Positions 33,177-41,159 of a stretch of 64,000 nucleotides of DNA are shown piece by piece. The notes under the pieces were generated by a model. The model did not search any database. It had not been told where the DNA came from and saw only the letters and a list, made by a program, of their open reading frames with translations. This stretch comes from Paenibacillus sp. RC67 (GTDB taxonomy: Bacteria; Bacillota; Bacilli; Paenibacillales; NBRC-103111). The translations under genes and the position numbers were made by a program. Location of the stretch: the NCBI RefSeq assembly GCF_030020805.1, contig NZ_CP125098.1, positions 7,607,501 to 7,671,500 of the forward strand, in the 5' to 3' direction. The number at the start of each line of letters is the position of its first letter. The stretch's first letter is position 1.

Positions 33177-33219
33177 TGTGATTATAATCACATATAAAAC
33201 TACGAGCACACGTTACAAT
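33177..33219 (+). promoter_or_regulatory. Fnr/Crp-type box and activator-dependent promoter of doxX
   Basis: TGTGA-TTATAA-TCACA (33177-33192) is a perfect palindrome and an exact match to the B. subtilis Fnr site TGTGA-N6-TCACA. A -10 TACAAT lies at 33214-33219 with no -35. A start near 33226 puts the palindrome centre at -41.5, the class II activator position. Confidence 0.65.
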
Positions 33220-33281
33220 AAGGCCATCCAATATATTCCACAGTTTGAAATTGCTTTTCACCTATTAAGGAGGTTGGTTCT

Positions 33282-33848
33282 ATGAGTAAAAATGAAATCA
33301 TGATACCCGAAAATCCCGTATCCCACTTTTTATTCAGCAGTACAAGAGCAGGTTGGATATGGTTAATCATCCGGCTATATGTTGGCTACACATGGGTTAC
33401 ATCGGGTTGGGGTAAAGTGACTAACCCTGCATGGACCGGGGATAAAGCAGGAACCGCTCTGCAAGGGTTCATTAAGGGAGCCTTGGCTAAAGCGGAGGCA
33501 GGTAAGGACGTAACGAGCTGGTACGCGGGCTTTCTGGAAAATATCGTATTGCCCAATGCTAAAGTTTTCGGGTTCTTCGTCGCTTTTGGCGAGCTGCTGG
33601 TAGGCCTTGGTCTAATCTTAGGATTGTTAACAGGAATTGCCGCCTTCTTCGGCGGCATCATGAACGCCAGCTTCTTATTCGCGGGAACGTTGAGCACGAA
33701 TCCGATCCTGTTTATTCTGGCCACATGGCTGGTGCTTGCTTGGAAAAATGCAGGCTGGTACGGGCTGGATCGTTGGGCACTGCCATTTCTCGGAACACCT
33801 TGGGGACGTAAACCGTCTTCCGATAGCTTCAAGACAACGCCGCTATAA
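33282..33848 (+). CDS. DoxX/DoxD-like membrane protein
   Basis: A 188-residue protein with four hydrophobic segments: about 25-42, 95-115, 118-140 and 145-165. The segment LIIRLYVGYTWVTSGWGKVTNP and the GELLVGLGLILGLLTG motif are typical of DoxX/DoxD-like proteins, associated in different organisms with quinone-linked redox stress. The RBS AAGGAGG is ideal. The upstream Fnr-type box suggests oxygen-limited expression. Confidence 0.85.
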   Translation: MSKNEIMIPENPVSHFLFSSTRAGWIWLIIRLYVGYTWVTSGWGKVTNPAWTGDKAGTALQGFIKGALAKAEAGKDVTSWYAGFLENIVLPNAKVFGFFVAFGELLVGLGLILGLLTGIAAFFGGIMNASFLFAGTLSTNPILFILATWLVLAWKNAGWYGLDRWALPFLGTPWGRKPSSDSFKTTPL

Positions 33849-33878
33849 GCTATAAACATAGGTTTCTCTACAAATGAA

Positions 33879-33908
33879 GTCCCGTCTCCATCTCATGAGG
33901 CGGGACTC
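33879..33908 (+). terminator. Candidate terminator after doxX gene
   Basis: AGTCCCG and CGGGACT pair across a 16-base loop; the tail CTTGGTCT is only moderately T-rich. Confidence 0.5.
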
Positions 33909-33953
33909 TTGGTCTCTGAAAGAATCGTTATTCCCATCATCAGCTGTATTCTG

Positions 33954-34508
33954 TTATTCTGCTTCCTCCCTGTCATCATGCACACGCGGTTCCGAATTCA
34001 CCCAGGACGTTTCAAGAGAATCTTTAAGAATGCGACTGACAAGCGCTAATTCTTCACTTTCATATTTTTGAAGAAACTGTATCGCGTTGCGTTCTATTTG
34101 TTGGTGCATCGCATGATGCAGCTCGAAAAGCTCTTTTCCGAGAGGAGTTGTAACAAACAAAATTTCTTTTTTATTATTAGGCAAAAACTCGGATTGAATT
34201 AGCTTCCTTCCCATCAGCCTGCGCGTGATTTTGGACACACTTCCTTTAGGAATACCGAAGGTCTTGGAGATGGTAATCCCATTTACAGGCTCCAAACGTC
34301 CAACCGCATCGACGACATGAAGCTCCATCACGGTCATATCCTTCAAAAGCTTTTGTAATGCCAAATTGGTGCAATGCTGAAGAAGCCAGCGATGCTCCTC
34401 GTCATCCTCCGCTTGTATACGCTTGCCGATTTGCTCGACTAGCTCCATAACTTGTGTAATCAACTTCCCCTTGTTGGCTTCCTCTGTAAAATAACGGCTG
34501 TTTCCCAT
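33954..34508 (-). CDS. MarR family transcriptional regulator
   Basis: A 184-residue winged-helix regulator. The DNA-binding region contains ITISKTFGIPKGSVSKITRRLMGRKLI (helix-turn-helix) and the wing with NNKKEILFVTTPLGKELF. The ATG at 34508 follows AAGGGTGA; a longer frame without RBS was rejected. It is divergent from a quinone oxidoreductase, and the shared region holds two matching palindromes, so the protein most likely represses both genes and responds to a small aromatic or quinone ligand, or to oxidation (no inference on which). Confidence 0.88.
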   Translation of the reverse strand: MGNSRYFTEEANKGKLITQVMELVEQIGKRIQAEDDEEHRWLLQHCTNLALQKLLKDMTVMELHVVDAVGRLEPVNGITISKTFGIPKGSVSKITRRLMGRKLIQSEFLPNNKKEILFVTTPLGKELFELHHAMHQQIERNAIQFLQKYESEELALVSRILKDSLETSWVNSEPRVHDDREEAE

Positions 34509-34568
34509 AAAGTCACCCTTGGACTGCAATTTTTTCTTCAGTATAACAGCAACTAACATTAAAATAAA

Positions 34569-34586
34569 GTTTCCTCGAAACAATAT
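34569..34586. promoter_or_regulatory. MarR operator, site 1
   Basis: GTTTC-CTC-GAAAC followed by AATAT. It shares the arms and the AATAT flank with site 2 and ends at the -35 of the oxidoreductase promoter. Confidence 0.7.
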
Positions 34587-34615
34587 TGACATCCATTCCA
34601 TTCCTTTGTTATTAT
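34586..34615 (+). promoter_or_regulatory. Promoter of the quinone oxidoreductase gene
   Basis: Perfect -35 TTGACA (34586-34591), 18-base spacer, -10 TATTAT (34610-34615). It is flanked by the two operators. Confidence 0.75.
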
Positions 34616-34616
34616 T

Positions 34617-34634
34617 GTTTCCAAGAAACAATAT
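34617..34634. promoter_or_regulatory. MarR operator, site 2
   Basis: GTTTC-CAA-GAAAC followed by AATAT; the perfect repeat extends to TTGTTTC/GAAACAA (34615-34631). It covers the transcription start region. Centre-to-centre distance to site 1 is 48 bases. Confidence 0.75.
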
Positions 34635-34656
34635 ATGTACTTGAGGAGTGATTCCT

Positions 34657-35652
34657 ATGAAAGCCGTCCGAATTCATACCTATGGCGGTCCAGAACTCAT
34701 GCAATTTGAAGATATTTCCCCTTTGACTCCAGGGCCTGATGAAGTGCTTGTTCGTATTCACGCTGCCTCGATTAATTTTCTTGATGTTCAACATCGCCGC
34801 GGCGAGCTGGTCAACCAACCCTTTTATAAGAATCAAGGCGGGCTAGTATCCGAGCTTCCATTAACACTTGGTAGTCAAGGGGTAGGCGAAGTGGAGATGC
34901 TTGGACCCGGCTGTCCAACTCATCTAAAAACGGGAGACCGGGTATTGTGCTTCGGTGGAACCGGTACCTATGCGACTCATACGGTGACCAAGGCTGACCG
35001 AGTCATGCGGATTCCAGACGAGCTCGATTGGAATCAATCGGCTGCCGGCATCACGCAAGGGTTTCTGGCCTATGTTTTCACTCACAAGGCTTACCCCATT
35101 CATCCGGGCGACTGGTGCCTGATTCAAGCCGCCGCTGGAGGCTTAGGGGTTCTATTGGTTCAGATGGCTAAACTGCGGGGCGGGCGTGTTATAGGAGTAA
35201 CCTCAACAGAAGAAAAAGGCGACATTGCCCGTCAGTATGGAGCGGATGAAGTGATTATTTCAAGCAAAGCAGATATTGCACAAGAAGCAAGAAAGATCAC
35301 AGAAGGGCGTGGAGTTCATGTCGTTTACGACGGAGTCGGAAAAGATACATTCGAAGCCAACCTCGACAGCCTCGGGCTTGGCGGCTATTTGATTATTTAC
35401 GGTCAAGCTAGCGGCTTCATCCCTCCAGTTGATCTGATGACTCTTCAGGAAAAAGGCTCCTTATTCATTACCCGGACCAATGGAATGCCATATCGTCAAT
35501 TTTGGCCTGAATTCATGCAGCTCCTGACAGAATGGATTAAAGAAGGAAAAATGAGGATCCCTACGGAAGTCTACTCGATGGCGGAAGCCGCTCAGGCACA
35601 CGCTCGTTTTGATCAGCGTATGAATTCCGGTCGAATGGTGCTTATCCCTTAA
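34657..35652 (+). CDS. NADPH:quinone oxidoreductase, zinc-free MDR family
   Basis: A 331-residue medium-chain dehydrogenase/reductase resembling QOR (MKAVRIHTYGGPE, IHAASINFLDVQHRRGE). The nucleotide-binding motif is AAAGGLGVLLVQMAKLRG. No zinc-binding cysteines are present. It likely reduces quinones or alpha,beta-unsaturated aldehydes with NADPH. The ATG at 34657 follows GAGGAGTG. Controlled from the two MarR operators upstream. Confidence 0.9.
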   Translation: MKAVRIHTYGGPELMQFEDISPLTPGPDEVLVRIHAASINFLDVQHRRGELVNQPFYKNQGGLVSELPLTLGSQGVGEVEMLGPGCPTHLKTGDRVLCFGGTGTYATHTVTKADRVMRIPDELDWNQSAAGITQGFLAYVFTHKAYPIHPGDWCLIQAAAGGLGVLLVQMAKLRGGRVIGVTSTEEKGDIARQYGADEVIISSKADIAQEARKITEGRGVHVVYDGVGKDTFEANLDSLGLGGYLIIYGQASGFIPPVDLMTLQEKGSLFITRTNGMPYRQFWPEFMQLLTEWIKEGKMRIPTEVYSMAEAAQAHARFDQRMNSGRMVLIP

Positions 35653-35727
35653 CTATAATCAGCTCTGAGGGAGGCATACCCTACTTGCCTATATAGCGTA
35701 TTCCCCGGAAAACAGGTTTCTCAACAG

Positions 35728-35762
35728 ACTTAAACCATCCTTAGGGGATGGCTTAAGTTTTA
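35728..35762 (+). terminator. Terminator after the quinone oxidoreductase gene
   Basis: ACTTAA-CCATCC and GGATGG-CTTAAGT pair around a TTAGG loop and are followed by TTTAC. It can also act on the minus strand. Confidence 0.8.
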
Positions 35763-35802
35763 CTATTTATTAAGTCGATCCATTAGCCCATCAGCTCGAG
35801 CT

Positions 35803-36770
35803 CTACGGAATCAAAATGATCTTTCCGGTGCTTTGCCGGCTCTCCAGCAGCCTGTGCGCATCTGCCCCTTCACTTAACGGAAAGATCTTAGATGGCTCCA
35901 GTCTGATGCGCCCTTCACGAATCCAGGCAAATAAATCATTGGCTCGGCGTACCCTGTCCGCCAGCGTCGTTACATGATTCCACAAATCTCCGCCTGTTAG
36001 CGTTTTGGAGGTATCCATTAGCATCCGAGGGTCGACAAAAGCTGGATCCCCCCTGCCATACCGAAGAAAACAACAGTACCTTTCGTCCTAACCGATTCAA
36101 AGCTGTCCATTAGCGTAGAGCCGATCGAATCATAGGCGACCGTAAGTCCTCTTCCTTCGGAAGACCAGCGCTTGGCCGTCTGCACCCAGTTGCTGTCGTA
36201 GAGCAGCACCTCATCGGCTCCTGCCTCTAGGGCAATCTCGCGTTTGGCCGGCGATGAGGTGAGCCCGAGCACTCTCGAGCCATTCAGCTTGGCAAGCTGA
36301 ATGAGAAGCTGGCCTACACCTCCAGCGGCGGCATGGACCAATACTTCGTCGCCAGGCTGCAGTCTGTAGCTGTCCCGGGTTAAATAATGTGCCGTCATCC
36401 CCTGCAGCAGGACGGAAGCGGCCGTTTCAAAGCTTATGTCTTCCGGCAAAGGAATGGCTTTCTCGATTGGCACCTGCACTAGCTCTGCATTCGCATAAGG
36501 CACATCGGCAAAGGCAATACGATCCCCCGGTTTGAGCTGCGTTACACCCGGTGCTACCTGTTCTACAACCCCTGCACCTTCATAACCAAGGATGTACGGC
36601 GGCTCCCCCGCTAAATGATAGTTGCCCCGTCTACGGTAAATATCCGCAAAATTCAATCCTACTGCTTTCATCCTTACCAGAATCGTTGAAGGTATTAACT
36701 GCGGCGCCGGCACCTCCGTATAGCGGAGAACCTCTGGTCCGCCAAACTGTTCAAATATTAATGCTTTCAT
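35803..36770 (-). pseudogene. Quinone oxidoreductase (MDR family) with a single-base frameshift
   Basis: The first 246 or so residues (from 36770, MKALIFEQFGGPEVLRYTE) are a normal zinc-free MDR with AAAGGVGQLLIQLAK. The frame breaks in a run of six G (plus-strand C, 36048-36053). Adding one G restores GMAGGDPAFVDPRMLMDTSK and continues in frame to a normal C-terminus ending GKIILIP, giving 322 residues. As written, the frame ends at 36018 and the last quarter is untranslated. This is either a sequencing error, a recent mutation or a phase-variable run. It is a distant paralogue of the intact gene at 34657. Confidence 0.85.
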
Positions 36771-36977
36771 GTTGAGCCACCTCGGAAGTTATCAGGATGT
36801 TATAAAGATTCGTGAATCATTACTATACTCTTCTTCGAGCAACAAATCATTCATCATCGATTATTTGGTTTAAACCATCTTTTTCTCCCTACATGACAAT
36901 CTTTACAAACCGTCCTAAGAACTAGGAATCTATGATACACTGAAAAAGATGACTAGAAAGCTGTAAGGAGATAGATG

Positions 36978-37742
36978 ATGAAACTGGTATCCTGGAACGT
37001 CAATGGCCTACGGGCTTGTGTGAACAAAGGATTTTATGACTACTTCAAGCAATGCGAAGCAGATATTTTTTGTGTACAGGAAACAAAGCTTCAGGAAGGG
37101 CAAATCAGCTTGGAGTTGGAAGGCTCGTACCATCAATACTGGAATCATGCTATTAAAAAAGGTTATTCCGGGACGGCCGTCTTCACCAAAATAAAGCCGC
37201 TTTCCGTACGATATGGCATTGAAGAGGATCAAGAGTACGAAGGAAGGATCATTACGCTGGAGTTCGAAGCTTTTTATCTCGTCAATGTATATACTCCTAA
37301 TGCTCGGCGTGACCTGTCCAGATTGGAGTACAGGCTGGAGTGGGAGGAAAGATTTCGCACTTACCTTCAACAGTTGGACTCTAATAAGCCTGTCATTGTT
37401 TGCGGGGATCTGAACGTTGCCCATCAAGAAATTGACTTAAAGAATCCAAAATCGAATCAGAACAACTCCGGCTTCACTCCGGAAGAACGGGACAAAATGA
37501 CTCAGCTGCTGGGCGCTGGATTTGTTGATACTTTCCGACATTTCTATCCTGAGCGGACGGATATGTATAGCTGGTGGTCCTACATGCCTAAGGTGAGGGA
37601 ACGGAACGTGGGGTGGCGAATTGATTATTTCCTTGCTTCGTCCAGACTGAGTCCCTTTCTAGCCGATGCACAAATTGATACGGAAATAATCGGCAGTGAT
37701 CATTGCCCGGTGATTCTAACGGTTTCAGAAATTAGTGAATAA
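36978..37742 (+). CDS. exoA: Exodeoxyribonuclease III
   Basis: AP endonuclease and 3'-5' exonuclease of base excision repair. The 254-residue protein has the ExoIII/EEP-family motifs: SWNVNGLRA, the metal-binding glutamate in QETKLQ, VNVYTPNA, CGDLNVAHQEIDL, the GFTPEERD segment, WRIDYFLAS and the catalytic GSDHCPV at the end. AAGGAG precedes two consecutive ATG codons (36975 and 36978); the second has better spacing. Confidence 0.95.
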   Translation: MKLVSWNVNGLRACVNKGFYDYFKQCEADIFCVQETKLQEGQISLELEGSYHQYWNHAIKKGYSGTAVFTKIKPLSVRYGIEEDQEYEGRIITLEFEAFYLVNVYTPNARRDLSRLEYRLEWEERFRTYLQQLDSNKPVIVCGDLNVAHQEIDLKNPKSNQNNSGFTPEERDKMTQLLGAGFVDTFRHFYPERTDMYSWWSYMPKVRERNVGWRIDYFLASSRLSPFLADAQIDTEIIGSDHCPVILTVSEISE

Positions 37743-37752
37743 GAGAAGGAAC

Positions 37753-37801
37753 CGTATGAGCTTACAGCTCGCTTTTATTAAGTGCTCTATAAGCTCATAC
37801 G
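37753..37801 (+). terminator. Long-arm hairpin after exoA
   Basis: CGTATGAGCTTA and TAAGCTCATACG are perfect 12-base arms separated by 25 bases; the tail ATTCTCTCT is moderately T-rich. Confidence 0.55.
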
Positions 37802-37934
37802 ATTCTCTCTAGTATTGAACATACCTATCTCCAGCCTTTCGAATCGACTGTCCCGCAAATCTTGAGCACAAGCCTCCAACCTTACACCCGACTTCACCTC
37901 TGGACTCTTCACCTCCCTCCCTGTCACCCAAAGA

Positions 37935-38510
37935 TCACACTGGCCGATAGGTTACGCCAACTACTCCATTACTGTAAGCCTTCGAGTCCACTAGCTTGAG
38001 ATTTACTTGCTTCAAATCGTCAAATAGCCTTGTACCTGAGCCCACTACGACCGGACAAATATTAAGGGTGAGCTCATCCAACAGCCCCTCACGCAGCAGC
38101 GAACGTACCAAGGTTGGGCTGCCAGGGATCTGAATGTTTTTGCCGGGACTCAGCTTAAGCTTCGCAAGCTCCTCAAATAGACCTCCCTTAATCAAGATAG
38201 CAGGCTGCCACTCGAGCCTATCCAAAGTATGGGACACCACATATTTGGGAGAGTTATTCAAGAAGTTAGCCATCGGGATATCGTTGCTTTGAAGCTGCCA
38301 ATACTGAGCCAAAAGTGAGTAGGTGTGCGAACCAACCAATACCGTGTCTGCTTGAGCTACACCAACCGCTATCCGCTCCATTATTTCTTGATTCGTCCAT
38401 TTATGGGGCGAGCTTTCAGGGGAGTCCACTACGCCATCCAACGAGAGAAAAAGTCCTGCCACAACCTTTCTAGACTGGCTCTCTCCTTGATCTTCCTTTA
38501 TTGAGTTCAT
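37935..38510 (-). CDS. Dihydrofolate reductase-like (RibD C-terminal domain) protein
   Basis: A 191-residue protein of the RibD-C/DHFR-fold superfamily: VVAGLFLSLDGVVDSPESSP, DTVLVGSHTYSLL, the segment IQIPGSPTLVRSLLREGLLDEL and PVVVGSGTRLF. The family binds NADPH, but substrates of stand-alone members are mostly unknown; it is unlikely to be the folate enzyme. RBS GGGAGGAATAAG lies slightly far from the ATG. Confidence 0.85.
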   Translation of the reverse strand: MNSIKEDQGESQSRKVVAGLFLSLDGVVDSPESSPHKWTNQEIMERIAVGVAQADTVLVGSHTYSLLAQYWQLQSNDIPMANFLNNSPKYVVSHTLDRLEWQPAILIKGGLFEELAKLKLSPGKNIQIPGSPTLVRSLLREGLLDELTLNICPVVVGSGTRLFDDLKQVNLKLVDSKAYSNGVVGVTYRPV

Positions 38511-38591
38511 ACTTATTCTTATTCCTCCCTTAGGTTAGTTTTTGCTCCCAACATTATTATAAGTTTTATATTGATTATAAAACACAATGCC

Positions 38592-38635
38592 AAAAAAGGC
38601 TGTGATAAGTGCCTCCCGGCAGCCTGTCACAGCCC
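38592..38635 (-). terminator. Terminator between the DHFR-like and dehydrogenase genes
   Basis: Minus strand GGCTGTGA and TCACAGCC pair with an inner GCCGGGAGGC, followed by TTTTTT. It lies downstream of the minus-strand dehydrogenase gene. Confidence 0.85.
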
Positions 38636-38702
38636 TTAAACCGCTTATTAAACGGCTTCTTGTCCTACTCCATGAATGAGTTCATATTGCTATCCAAGTG
38701 TA

Positions 38703-39758
38703 TTATTTGCTCTTTGGAGTAACAATAATTTTGATCTGGCTTTTCTCTTTGATAAGTGTCTCGAAGCCTTCCTCTACAATATTGGAAAGCTCAATCCGCT
38801 TAGTCACCAGCTTGTCTGCCGGGAAATAGCCTTGCTGCATCAGGCTGATGACCGCAGGGAAAACATCGCGGTAGCCGATGATGCCGGCAATATTGCGTTC
38901 TTTCAATACAATTTGGTTAGGGTGGATGGATGCCTCTCGCTCAAAAATGCTGACAATCATAATTTGACCGCTCATTTTAGTCGAAGCAATAGCTTGGTTC
39001 AATACGGCAGGTACGCCGGTCACTTCATAGCATACGTCAGCTCCGCCATTAGTGAGGCGTTGGATTTCTGCTACAACATCCGTATCGGCTGGATTCAGAC
39101 CAATAGCACCCAGCTCTACAGCTTTATTTCGACGCTCTTCTGACAGCTCAACAGCATAGATTTTGGATGCTCCGGAAGCTTTCAAAGCTTCAATGAGAAG
39201 CAGGCCAATAGGACCTGTACCGAAAACAACCGCACGATCGCCTACTTTCAGCTGGCTCGAACGAACGGCGTACAGCACAACAGCTGACGGCTCGACCAAT
39301 GCACCCTGCTCATAGGAGAGGCTGTCCGGAATTTTGTGAACCATATGCTCATCTGCCGCTACATACTCCGAGAAACCTCCGCCTCCCCCGGCAAGGCCCA
39401 GGAAGCCCATTTTATCGCAAAGGTTGTATTTGCCATGCTTACAAGATTCACATGTTCCGCATGAAAATACAGGCTCAACCACGACGCGGTCGCCGACCTG
39501 GAATCGGGTTACTTCTTGACCAACCTCTACGATCTGACCGGAAAATTCATGCCCCATTACGATAGGTGCTTTTTCATTCGTCAGCGGATGGGGTGTTCCC
39601 TCAGGAATGAAAATAGGACCTGCAGCATATTCATGCAGATCGCTTCCACAAATGCCGCATGCTTCGATTCTTATTTTTACCTGCCCTTTTTTGGGGGTCG
39701 GCTCCTCAATCGTTTCTACACGCAAGTCCTTCACACCATGCCATCTTAACGCTTGCAT
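38703..39758 (-). CDS. Zinc-dependent alcohol/2,3-butanediol dehydrogenase
   Basis: A 351-residue zinc MDR. The catalytic zinc site is in ICGSDLHEY and GHEFSG, the structural zinc loop in CGTCESCKHGKYNLC, and the NAD-binding motif GTGPIGLLLIEAL. Length and sequence fit the (R,R)-butanediol dehydrogenase BdhA group, but closely related sorbitol and threonine dehydrogenases are not excluded. The ATG at 39758 follows GGGAGATG; the longer frame has no RBS. Divergent from a LacI regulator, with a GGAAACGTTTCC operator at the start of transcription, which points to a sugar or polyol substrate. Confidence 0.85.
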   Translation of the reverse strand: MQALRWHGVKDLRVETIEEPTPKKGQVKIRIEACGICGSDLHEYAAGPIFIPEGTPHPLTNEKAPIVMGHEFSGQIVEVGQEVTRFQVGDRVVVEPVFSCGTCESCKHGKYNLCDKMGFLGLAGGGGGFSEYVAADEHMVHKIPDSLSYEQGALVEPSAVVLYAVRSSQLKVGDRAVVFGTGPIGLLLIEALKASGASKIYAVELSEERRNKAVELGAIGLNPADTDVVAEIQRLTNGGADVCYEVTGVPAVLNQAIASTKMSGQIMIVSIFEREASIHPNQIVLKERNIAGIIGYRDVFPAVISLMQQGYFPADKLVTKRIELSNIVEEGFETLIKEKSQIKIIVTPKSK

Positions 39759-39825
39759 ATTAGTCATCTCCCTGTAGGAATTAAGATAATAATTGATATG
39801 ATTTCCCATATTAATAATAATAATA

Positions 39826-39837
39826 GGAAACGTTTCC
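39826..39837. promoter_or_regulatory. LacI-type operator at the dehydrogenase promoter
   Basis: GGAAACGTTTCC, a perfect 12-base palindrome with the central CG typical of LacI-family operators. It lies 8 to 19 bases downstream of the -10 of the dehydrogenase promoter. Confidence 0.7.
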
Positions 39838-39844
39838 GGTACCT

Positions 39845-39873
39845 ATCATGTCACAATATCGTCAAACTGTCAA
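39845..39873 (-). promoter_or_regulatory. Dehydrogenase promoter
   Basis: Minus strand perfect -35 TTGACA (39868-39873), 17-base spacer, -10 CATGAT (39845-39850). Confidence 0.65.
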
Positions 39874-39966
39874 TTGACAAGTAGTTGCTTCAGCGGGCTT
39901 TTTTGCCGGAAAACTGGGTTCTTTCTCGTTTTTATGCGACATCTCGTTATGCGGGAGACGTGCTAT

Positions 39967-39974
39967 GTTATAAT
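39967..39974 (+). promoter_or_regulatory. Extended -10 promoter of the LacI gene
   Basis: TGTTATAAT with a perfect TATAAT at 39969-39974 and TG one base upstream; no good -35. Confidence 0.55.
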
Positions 39975-40007
39975 AAGAATATAAATAGGAGTTAGCGGAA
40001 TAAGTGT

Positions 40008-40019
40008 GGAAACGATTCC
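40008..40019. promoter_or_regulatory. LacI-type operator before the regulator gene
   Basis: GGAAACGATTCC differs from the perfect palindrome at 39826 by one base. It lies 23 bases before the regulator start, consistent with autoregulation by road-block. Confidence 0.6.
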
Positions 40020-40041
40020 GTAACGAAAGGACCATTCACTT

Positions 40042-41067
40042 ATGGTGAACAATAAAAAGCTGACGATTGAGGATGTGGCGAAACAAGCCGGTGTCGGGAT
40101 AGCAACCGTTTCCCGCGCACTTAACAATAGCAAAGGCATCAGCGCCAAGACGAAGGCTAAGATACTGCAGGTCGTTGAAGAGATGGGATTTACCCCTAAT
40201 ACTTCGGCCCAAAGCCTGAAAATTCGCCAAACCCGCCAGATTGCGCTGGCTGTTCCAGATATTCGGAATGCGATTATTCCGGACATTGCCTGGTCGGTCG
40301 AGCAGGCTGCCAAGCAGCACGGATATAGAGTTGTACAAATTAACACACTGGGGAATGCAATGCTTGAGTTGGAGACGCTGCGGGAGCTGGATCAGCTACA
40401 TGTGGACGGGCTTGTTATAATGCCTTTGGCATACCCTAAGCAATTGGAGCCTATGATTAATCAAGCAGGCATCCCTGTATCTGTCATTAACTACGGTAAA
40501 AAAATGAGTGAGGAGCTCAATGCAGATATTGTCGGCATGGCTCGCCAGGAGGGCAAGCTTGTAATGGAGCATCTACTGCAGATTGGACGCAGTAGAATCG
40601 CTTATGCAGGGGCACCAAAGCAAAAGATTGAAGAGCGTTATTTCGCTTATGAACAGTCGCTCAGCCACGTGGACCCGTCCCTTGTCTATTTTGGGGAAGA
40701 TTTTTCATTCGAAACGGGCCGTCAGGCAGCAAACTATTTTTACAGCTTAAAGCATATGCCAGATGCCATCTACGCCGTGAACGACATGGTTGCCATTGGC
40801 ATCGTGAATCGGCTCAAGGAGCTTGGAGTGCGAGTGCCGGAGGATGTAGCGATTGCAGGTATCGATAACAATCTGTGGGCGACGGTCACGACACCTCAGA
40901 TTACCTCGGTTTCCATTATGGGCAGCGAAGTAGGAAGACTTGCAGCGGAGCTGCTGCTTAAACGTATTCAATATCCAAACACATCCGGGTATGAACGTGT
41001 GGAATTCGAGCCTCGGCTCATTGTTAGGGAATCCAGTGTTAAAATGAATCAATATGCCAAGAACTGA
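40042..41067 (+). CDS. LacI family transcriptional regulator
   Basis: A 341-residue repressor. The N-terminal helix-turn-helix and hinge occupy about residues 7-62 (LTIEDVAKQAGVGIATVSRA, then NTSAQSLKIRQT), followed by a periplasmic-binding-protein-like ligand domain (DGLVIMPLAY, PDAIYAVNDMVAIGIV, DVAIAGIDNN). It most likely controls the divergent dehydrogenase and itself through the paired GGAAACG palindromes. Ligand unknown; no transporter lies in the immediate vicinity. Confidence 0.92.
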   Translation: MVNNKKLTIEDVAKQAGVGIATVSRALNNSKGISAKTKAKILQVVEEMGFTPNTSAQSLKIRQTRQIALAVPDIRNAIIPDIAWSVEQAAKQHGYRVVQINTLGNAMLELETLRELDQLHVDGLVIMPLAYPKQLEPMINQAGIPVSVINYGKKMSEELNADIVGMARQEGKLVMEHLLQIGRSRIAYAGAPKQKIEERYFAYEQSLSHVDPSLVYFGEDFSFETGRQAANYFYSLKHMPDAIYAVNDMVAIGIVNRLKELGVRVPEDVAIAGIDNNLWATVTTPQITSVSIMGSEVGRLAAELLLKRIQYPNTSGYERVEFEPRLIVRESSVKMNQYAKN

Positions 41068-41100
41068 CACTAGCAAGCACTTTGCAGAAATAACCTAAAG

Positions 41101-41143
41101 AGGGCTGCACCAGGTCTTTCCTCAACCTGGTGCAGCCCTTAAA
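41101..41143. terminator. Hairpin between LacI and rhodanese genes
   Basis: AGGGCTGCACCAGGT and ACCTGGTGCAGCCCT, a perfect 15-base stem between convergent genes. T runs are weak on both sides (TTAAACTC on plus). Confidence 0.7.
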
Positions 41144-41159
41144 CTCATATTAAAAAAAC

